In this document: positions 58,821 through 64,000 of the stretch, piece by piece
How positions within the stretch are numbered: position 1 is the stretch's first letter
How the letters are laid out: each line of letters opens with the position of its first letter
Assembly (NCBI RefSeq): GCF_003399645.1
Contig: NZ_NBXD01000002.1
Location: 248,001 to 312,000, forward strand
DNA: 64,000 nucleotides
Direction of reading: 5' to 3'
From: Subtercola boreus
GTDB taxonomy: Bacteria; Actinomycetota; Actinomycetes; Actinomycetales; Microbacteriaceae
Position numbers and translations under genes: made by a program
Notes under the pieces: model-generated
The model's input: the letters and a program-made list of their open reading frames with translations, nothing else
What the model was told of the DNA's origin: nothing
Databases searched by the model: none

Positions 58821-59751
58821 AGTTGACCGCCAGTCCGAGAGTCGCTGCACACATCGCGATCAGGATACTGACCTGCACGAGGGTCTTTGCTGTGAACGTC
58901 GTGCGCAGCAGTGCGAGCATCTTCACATCGATCATCGGTCCGAAAACCAGGAACGCCACGATGCCGCCCGGTAGGAAGGTCGATCCGAACGACAGAATGA
59001 AGAACGCATCGACGTTCGAGCAGATCGCCACCACGAACGCGAGGGTCATCAGCGCCAGCACCGACCAGAGCGGATTGCTGCCGAGCGCCACCAGCACGTT
59101 GCGCGAGACCGCCACCTGGATGAACCCCGCAATGCCGGCCCCGATGAAGAGCGCCGGCATCATGGCGCTGGTCTCGCGCGAGAACTGCAGGAAGGTGCGG
59201 CGCACCCGGCGGTTGCGGGGGGCCGCCTCGTCGATGGCGCACGCCTCCTGGAACCCCGTCGTCAGCAGCTTCTCGGGGGACGGGTGGCGGCTGAAGATGA
59301 AGCCGACCAGGTTGGCGATCAGCAGCCCGCCGATGATGCGGGAGACCAGGATGCCGTCGTTCCAGCCGAACGCCTGGTACGTCGTGACGATCGTGATCGG
59401 GTTGATGATGGGCGCGGCGAAGAGGAAGGTCATCGAGTCGGCCACCGTCAGCCCGCTCATGATGAGCCCGCGCGCGAGCGGAACGTTGCCGCACTCGCAG
59501 ACCGGCAGCAGAACCCCGAGCAGCGAGATCGTGAAACGGCGAAGCGCCGGATTCCGCGGCAAGCGGCGCAGCAGGAACCCCTCCGGCAGCCACACCTGCA
59601 CCAGGCTCGACAGCACGATGCCCAGAAAGACGAAGGGCAGCGATTCGATGATGACGCTGATCGAGAGAGTGACGAAGTCACGGGCCGGGTCGGTCATCCA
59701 CTCGGTCACCGAGGCCGGGGTGAGGTACCGGATGCCCAGCAGCACCAGCAC
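58810..59751 (-). CDS. YraQ/ArsP-family permease
   Basis: 313 residues from GTG 59751, about eight hydrophobic helices. Hallmarks are LSISVIIESLPFVFLGIVLSS, GVLLPVCECGNVPLARGLIM (conserved CECGN), FLFAAPIINPITIVTTYQAFGW and ICSNVDAFFILSFGSTF. The family (DUF318) includes ArsP organoarsenical exporters and uncharacterised metal or thiol-compound transporters. The first helix seems to begin before 59751 (in-frame WAPVVGVVAV), but no ATG, GTG or TTG is found upstream before a stop, so the start may be a rare codon or the helix is shortened. First gene of the three-gene leftward operon. Confidence 0.88.
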   Translation of the reverse strand: MLVLLGIRYLTPASVTEWMTDPARDFVTLSISVIIESLPFVFLGIVLSSLVQVWLPEGFLLRRLPRNPALRRFTISLLGVLLPVCECGNVPLARGLIMSGLTVADSMTFLFAAPIINPITIVTTYQAFGWNDGILVSRIIGGLLIANLVGFIFSRHPSPEKLLTTGFQEACAIDEAAPRNRRVRRTFLQFSRETSAMMPALFIGAGIAGFIQVAVSRNVLVALGSNPLWSVLALMTLAFVVAICSNVDAFFILSFGSTFLPGGIVAFLVFGPMIDVKMLALLRTTFTAKTLVQVSILIAMCAATLGLAVNYVF

Positions 59752-59935
59752 CGCGACGACGCCGACGACCGGGGCCCACTGGAACTCCGAAGCGGTCAGC
59801 TCGCGGAGGGACGGCTCGCGTGGCGACGAGTCACGGTGCGACGCGTCGCCACGCGGCGGCTCGTGGGTCAGCGAACGAGACAGTGGGCCCTCCCGAGGTT
59901 CGTCCCCAGTGTATTGAGGGTGTCGCTGACCGTTT

Positions 59936-59972
59936 GCTCAGACGGCGCAGCGCAGACTCGCTCAGACGGCGC
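59936..59972. repeat. Direct repeat of 13 bp at the end of the kinase gene
   Basis: GCTCAGACGGCGC occurs at 59936-59948 and 59960-59972, 24 bases apart, the second copy covering the TGA stop of the ADP-kinase-like gene. A local tandem duplication; it may have reset the C-terminus. Confidence 0.7.
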
Positions 59973-61158
59973 GGCCCCGGCGGAGGGCCGCGATGAAGCC
60001 GCCCACGAAGGAGTCACCGAGACCGATCGTGGTGGGTGCCGGGTCTTCGAGCAGGAAGGCCGGGATGAAGACGGCCCTGGGCAGCGCGGCCTCGAGCGCG
60101 GAGGCCAGCGCCACACCCCGGGGGTTCAGCTGTTCGAGCATCATCCCCTCGTAGTCGGCGAGGGTGAACGAGTCGCCGAAGCGGTACCGTGTGCTCGCCA
60201 TCAGGATGCCGCCCTGCAGGGCCTGGCGGTAACGGTGCGCACTCTCACCGATCGCCGCCGACCAGAACTTCGTGTGCACCACCAGTTGGCGGGCCGGAAT
60301 GAGCCACCGGATGTCGCCCAGCGCCTTCTGCACGTCGCCGGCGTCGAGCAGGTCGACCGGCCGACCGAGGTGGTTCTCGAGTTCGTCTTCGTTCATCGAG
60401 TAGACGTCGATGAACTCGAGCAGCGCGTCGCGAACCCGCACGTTGAGTTCGGGACGGTGGAATCCGGAGTCTTCGTAGCACACCGTCGCCCCGGGCGGCA
60501 GCGAACGCATGGCGGCGCGGAGTTGGCCGAGGCGCTCGTCGAGGGCCGCGGCATCCTGCATCGAATTGAAACCCGAGATGAGAAAGAGCGAGGAATCCGC
60601 GAGCGCTTGCGGCAGATCGTCGGCCAGGTAAAGCGTCTGGTTCGGCGGGTCGTTGGAGTAGATGAGCCGGTTGGCGTGCGTCGCGGTGAGAGTGACCTCG
60701 CCGAGGCGCACCGTCGCTCCGACGGGGTACTGGATGATCAGGTGCGGGTCGGTCGTGTCGCGCAGGGCACTGCTGACGTAGCCGCAGCCGGGCGGCAGCA
60801 GGCGCCTGACGTGGTCGTCGATGCTCACCAGATGCAGGATGCTCGTGACTCCCAGCACCTGCATCGCCAACGCAGCACGTACCCCTGTTCCACCGAGGGT
60901 GATGCGGCTGGTGAAGCGGGCGGCGAACTGCTCGACGATGCCGGAGGAGGCGACGAAGCGCTCTCCCCCGGAACCGGCTTCGAGGAACGCGAGCACTGAG
61001 ACCACGAGGTCCCGTTCGCTCGCGATCGGGCGGTGGGTGGTGAGCTCCGAGGCCGTCACACCGTAGTCGAGTGCCAGGGCCTCGAGCACCGACGACTGCC
61101 AGTCGATCTCGTAGTCGACGGTGCCGCCGAGGCCCAGTACGGTTTCGGAGCTCACCAT
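59962..61158 (-). CDS. ADP-dependent phosphofructokinase/glucokinase family protein
   Basis: 398 residues with the overall layout of the ADP_PFK_GK family, ribokinase-like sugar kinases that use ADP in archaea. Evidence: GLGGTVDYEIDW at the start, TLGGTGVRAALAMQVLGV near residue 90, LFLISGFNSMQD, YSMNEDELENHLGRP (the acidic NxxE-like segment), LVVHTKFWSA and the terminal TTIGLGDSFVGGFIAAL with the GxGD catalytic Asp near residue 380. Bacterial members lie by sugar transporters and aldolases, as here; nucleotide preference in them is unproven. It follows the aldolase gene with a 5-base gap. Likely role: 1- or 6-phosphorylation of an incoming ketose phosphate. Confidence 0.8.
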   Translation of the reverse strand: MVSSETVLGLGGTVDYEIDWQSSVLEALALDYGVTASELTTHRPIASERDLVVSVLAFLEAGSGGERFVASSGIVEQFAARFTSRITLGGTGVRAALAMQVLGVTSILHLVSIDDHVRRLLPPGCGYVSSALRDTTDPHLIIQYPVGATVRLGEVTLTATHANRLIYSNDPPNQTLYLADDLPQALADSSLFLISGFNSMQDAAALDERLGQLRAAMRSLPPGATVCYEDSGFHRPELNVRVRDALLEFIDVYSMNEDELENHLGRPVDLLDAGDVQKALGDIRWLIPARQLVVHTKFWSAAIGESAHRYRQALQGGILMASTRYRFGDSFTLADYEGMMLEQLNPRGVALASALEAALPRAVFIPAFLLEDPAPTTIGLGDSFVGGFIAALRRGRAV

Positions 61159-61163
61159 GATGC

Positions 61164-62021
61164 TCAGTACAGCTCGGCCTTGCCGGCAGCGTTGAACAGG
61201 TCGATCTTGTGCGCGGCGACCTTCTTCATGGCGGCGATCGCCGGCGGCTGGATGGTGTTCGGCTCGCGCAGGCTCTTGTTCTCGAGCTCGATGCGCATGG
61301 CGTCGTGGTAGGCCGCCTTGATGTCGCTGGAGATGTTGATCTTGTTGATGCCGTACTTCACGGCCTCGGCGATCTCGGTATCGGGGTTGTTCGAGCCACC
61401 GTGCAGTACGAGCGGAATCGGCAGCAGTGCCTTGATCTCCTGCAGGAGATCGATGCGCAGCTTGGGGTCGAGATCTTTCGGGTACAGGCCGTGGCTGGTG
61501 CCGATGGCGATGGCGAGGCTGTCGACACCGGTCTGGTGCACGAAGTCGACGGCCTCCGACGGCACGGTGTAGATGATCTCGCCGCCCTCCTCAGCCTCTT
61601 CGTCGAGCTTTCCGATGGTGCCGAGCTCGCCCTCGACCGAGAGGCCCACTCTGTGTGCGGTGTCGACGACGCGGCGGGTGACGGCCACGTTCTCATCGAA
61701 GGGCTGCATCGACATGTCGATCATCACGGAGGTGAAGCCCGACTGGATGGCCGTCAGCATCTGCTCGTACGACCCACCGTGGTCCCAGTGGATGGCGACC
61801 GGCACGCTCGACTTGTGGGCCCGCTCACGGATGGCGAGGATCGCCTCGACGCCCAGGTGGCTCACCTCGTCGGGGTGGATGGCCACGATCATCGGTGCGT
61901 TCTTCTCCTCGCTGATCTCGAAGAGACCGTTCATCATCGCGTAGTCGCTGACATTGAAGGCCGGAATCGCGAACTTGTGTTCGTTGGCGACTGCGAGCAG
62001 GTCTTTGCCGTTCATCAACAT
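61164..62021 (-). CDS. Class II (zinc) fructose/tagatose-bisphosphate-type aldolase
   Basis: 285 residues from ATG 62021 with AAGGAGA 8-10 bases upstream. Zinc ligands and catalytic residues: PVAIHWDHGGSYEQML near residue 80 (His-x-Asp-His), SVEGELGTIG (Glu), AIAIGTSHGLYP (His), PLVLHGGSNNPDTEI (His) and GINKINISSDIK (phosphate site). The pattern matches ketose-bisphosphate aldolases of the GatY/KbaY/Fba type. With the neighbouring kinase it would split a phosphorylated ketose into two triose phosphates. The exact ketose cannot be told from sequence. It lies 55 bases after the permease gene. Confidence 0.9.
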   Translation of the reverse strand: MLMNGKDLLAVANEHKFAIPAFNVSDYAMMNGLFEISEEKNAPMIVAIHPDEVSHLGVEAILAIRERAHKSSVPVAIHWDHGGSYEQMLTAIQSGFTSVMIDMSMQPFDENVAVTRRVVDTAHRVGLSVEGELGTIGKLDEEAEEGGEIIYTVPSEAVDFVHQTGVDSLAIAIGTSHGLYPKDLDPKLRIDLLQEIKALLPIPLVLHGGSNNPDTEIAEAVKYGINKINISSDIKAAYHDAMRIELENKSLREPNTIQPPAIAAMKKVAAHKIDLFNAAGKAELY

Positions 62022-62076
62022 AGCTGGTTGTTCTCCTTAATAGGGGTGGTGCGGGGGGAGGGTGAAAACGAAGGGG

Positions 62077-62997
62077 TCAGCTCTTCACGGAGCCGGAGGT
62101 GAGTCCGCCTATGAAGTAGCGCTGAAAGACGAGGAAGAGAAGCAGAACCGGGATGCTGCCCATGATCGAGATGGCCATCATCTGGTTCCACTCGTAGGAG
62201 TTCTGCCCGATCAGCAGCTGGATGCCGACGGGAACGGTCCGCAGGTCATTGGTTCGCGTCAGGGTGAGCGCGAACAGGTACTCGTTCCACGAGATCATGA
62301 ACGTGTAGACGGCGACCGAGACGATACCGGGCACTGAGATCGGCACCAGGATGCGCCAGAGGGCCGTCCAGGCGCCGGCGCCATCCACCTTCACCGCCTC
62401 GTCGAGCTCCTTCGGGAGGGTGTTGAAGTAGGCGGTCATCATGATGATCGCGTAGGGGAGCGTGAACACGATGTAGGTCAGGATCAGGCCCGCATAGGTG
62501 TTGTACAGACCGAGCGAGACCATCAGCCCGAAGAACGGGATAATCAGGGCGATCGGTGGCACGGCCTGGGTGCCGATGATGATCACGTTCATGATGCGCT
62601 TGCCGCGGAACTCGTACCGGCTGAACGCGTAGGCCGCCAGAATGGCGAACAGCACGGTCAGCGCGGTCACCGACAGGGCCACCACGTAGCTGTTGATGAA
62701 GAACCGGATCTCCTCCGGGTCGTTCAGTACGGCGAGGTAGGCATCGAAACTGAACCCCTGCGTGATGATCTGCGGTGGGTACGCGAAGATCTCGGTGTTC
62801 GTCTTGAAGCTGCTGATGAGCATCCAGAACACCGGGAAGCCGGCGAACACGGCACCGACCAGCAGACCGATGACGAGCGCGATGCGCAGGCCGATCTTGC
62901 GGGGCGCGCGGTGGATCGCGAGTGCATCGGCGCGGTTCGCGGCCCGGGCCTTCGGAACGGCCCTGGCGGGTGTGCGGGTGATGATGGCGTCGGCCAT
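62077..62997 (-). CDS. CUT1 sugar ABC transporter permease (MalG-like)
   Basis: 306 residues with six transmembrane helices: ALVIGLLVGAVFAGFPVFWMLI, the helix around NSYVVALSVTALTVLFAILAAYAF, IMNVIIIGTQAVPPIALIIPFFGLMV, then two more, and MAISIMGSIPVLLLFLVFQRYF. The EAA loop DEAVKVDGAGAWTALWRILVPISVPG near residue 200, which contacts the ATPase, and the C-terminal GGLTSGSVKS are standard MalG features. Its start is 2 bases after the stop of the MalF-like gene. No ATPase gene is present in the window; CUT1 systems often share one encoded elsewhere. Confidence 0.93.
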   Translation of the reverse strand: MADAIITRTPARAVPKARAANRADALAIHRAPRKIGLRIALVIGLLVGAVFAGFPVFWMLISSFKTNTEIFAYPPQIITQGFSFDAYLAVLNDPEEIRFFINSYVVALSVTALTVLFAILAAYAFSRYEFRGKRIMNVIIIGTQAVPPIALIIPFFGLMVSLGLYNTYAGLILTYIVFTLPYAIIMMTAYFNTLPKELDEAVKVDGAGAWTALWRILVPISVPGIVSVAVYTFMISWNEYLFALTLTRTNDLRTVPVGIQLLIGQNSYEWNQMMAISIMGSIPVLLLFLVFQRYFIGGLTSGSVKS

Positions 62998-62999
62998 GA

Positions 63000-63920
63000 T
63001 CAGCTCTCCGATCGTTGCGAGCGTACGTAGAAGATGGCGACGATGAGCGAGAAGACCAGAACGATCACGGCGCTCGCCGAGGCCATCGAGAAATCGAAGC
63101 CCGTGAACGCGAGCTTGTAGGTGAAGGTGCTCAGCATCTCGGTGACGCTGATCGGCCCGCCGCCGGTGGTGAGCCAGATGAGGGCGAACTGCTGCGTGGT
63201 CCAGAGCACATCGAGCATCGCCATCGAGATGATGATCGGACGCAGCTGCGGCAGCGTCACGTTGAGGAACTGCTGCCAGGGCGACGCCCCGTCGACCCGA
63301 GCCGCCTCGTAGAGGTCTGCGGGCACACCCTGCAGGCCTGCCAGCAGGCTGATCATGAAGAACGGATAGCCGGCCCAGATGTTCATGACCGTCACCGCGA
63401 GCAGTGCCGTGCCCGGGTCGCCGAACCAGGCGACGGGGCTGTCAGTGAGATGCACCGACTGCAACAGGTAGTTGATGACGCCCTGCGGGTCGAGCAGCAA
63501 CCGCCAGAGCACCGCGATGATAGCGGCGGTGAACAGCCACGGGAGGATGTAGATGACGCGGAAGAAGGCCCGCGGTACCGATCCGATGAGCTTCGAGTTC
63601 AGCATCATCGAGAAGCCGAGGCCGATGAGCAGGTGGGCGACCACACTCGAGACCGTGAAGATGAGCGTGTTGAGCGCCGCGTTCCAGAACTCCGGGTCCG
63701 TCAGCAGTGTGACGTAGTTGGTGAGACCGGCGAACGAGGCGTTCTTGGTGGTGATCGCACCGTCTGAGACCGAGTAGCCGATCACCAGGATGATCGGCAC
63801 CACCATCAGGGCGATGAGGAGAATCGCGGTGGGGGCGACGAACCCGTAGGGAGTGCCCTTGCGCGCCAGCCGGGTGGAGCCGAACCGGGACAGGGGGCGT
63901 CCCGCTCGAAGAGCAGTCAT
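63000..63920 (-). CDS. CUT1 sugar ABC transporter permease (MalF-like)
   Basis: 306 residues, six helices: YGFVAPTAILLIALMVVPIILVIGYSV, NTLIFTVSSVVAHLLIGLGFSMML, FFRVIYILPWLFTAAIIAVLW, LLAVTVMNIWAGYPFFMISLLAG, then MLDVLWTTQQFALIWLTTGG and SASAVIVLVFSLIVAIFYV. The EAA loop YEAARVDGASPWQQFLNVTLPQLRP near residue 200 is well kept. It pairs with the MalG-like gene. A binding-protein gene probably lies beyond the right edge; the window stops 80 bases upstream of this start. The first genes of the operon are therefore not visible. Confidence 0.93.
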   Translation of the reverse strand: MTALRAGRPLSRFGSTRLARKGTPYGFVAPTAILLIALMVVPIILVIGYSVSDGAITTKNASFAGLTNYVTLLTDPEFWNAALNTLIFTVSSVVAHLLIGLGFSMMLNSKLIGSVPRAFFRVIYILPWLFTAAIIAVLWRLLLDPQGVINYLLQSVHLTDSPVAWFGDPGTALLAVTVMNIWAGYPFFMISLLAGLQGVPADLYEAARVDGASPWQQFLNVTLPQLRPIIISMAMLDVLWTTQQFALIWLTTGGGPISVTEMLSTFTYKLAFTGFDFSMASASAVIVLVFSLIVAIFYVRSQRSES

Positions 63921-64000
63921 GGTGGTCCTTCTTTCTTACAGCGGATGGGGCCGCGCCGCGGTGGTGTCTCGGCCGTGGCGCGGCCCGCTGGGTGCACGTG

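Overview
The window is GC-rich (roughly two-thirds G+C by eye) with many GTG starts, frequent ATGA/GTGA gene overlaps, actinobacterial-type genes (alanine dehydrogenase with a divergent Lrp regulator, soluble Ser/Thr kinase, GH36 and CUT sugar systems) and the GCATCC/GGATGC word bias often seen in Microbacteriaceae. A high-GC Gram-positive actinomycete close to Microbacteriaceae is my inference; there is no rRNA to settle it. I see no insertion sequence, prophage or CRISPR array. Gene density is very high: no stretch over 300 bases lacks a gene, remnant or RNA.

Layout. 1-2.4 kb: tail of a sugar-binding protein and a GH36 alpha-galactosidase whose normal start codon seems lost. 2.4-7.6 kb: alpha/beta hydrolase, a Ser/Thr kinase fused to a GAF domain, a mini LysR-type HTH protein, small membrane and DUF952 proteins, and a secreted Ig-like protein. 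7.7-8.9 kb: a PLP-dependent decarboxylase pseudogene with a stop codon just before the catalytic lysine. Then tRNA-Ser(GCT), pgi, a lipase-like hydrolase and RibD-type reductase pair, a DD-carboxypeptidase, and an ECF sigma/Ogt pair. 15.2-17.9 kb: an ExeM/NucH-type secreted nuclease. 18-28.3 kb: housekeeping and redox genes (PAP2, epimerase, AzoR, VOC protein, Lrp/ald, TetR/SDR, tRNA-Arg(ACG), DAO-family oxidase, YjbR, aldo-keto reductase).

28.4-39.6 kb: the most unusual region, a ten-gene leftward tellurium-resistance-type (Ter) operon. It runs terC, two TerD paralogues, telA, an XpaC-like protein, a third TerD, a Pro/Ala-rich protein, a CitE-like aldolase, a 937-residue double phosphoribosyltransferase/StiP fusion and a HAD phosphatase, with a divergent MarR regulator. 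In the Ter literature the last three enzyme types are predicted to make a nucleoside-like metabolite.

39.6-44.8 kb: a GIY-YIG/zinc-ribbon protein, a secreted beta-repeat protein, OhrR/Ohr and an SQR-like flavoprotein. 44.8-55.7 kb: an arabinose locus read leftward: LacI regulator, araB, araD, araA, then a ChvE/MmsA/MmsB-type transporter and a fourth gene for a degenerate ABC ATPase. Two related palindromes lie before lacI and araB. A 23-bp hairpin lies between the binding-protein and ATPase genes, and most of its stem recurs as a second hairpin near 17.9 kb.

55.7-64 kb: a 50-aa membrane protein, msrA, a three-gene YraQ-permease cluster with a His-rich partner, and a sugar operon (two CUT1 permeases, class II aldolase, ADP-dependent kinase) that continues past the right edge.
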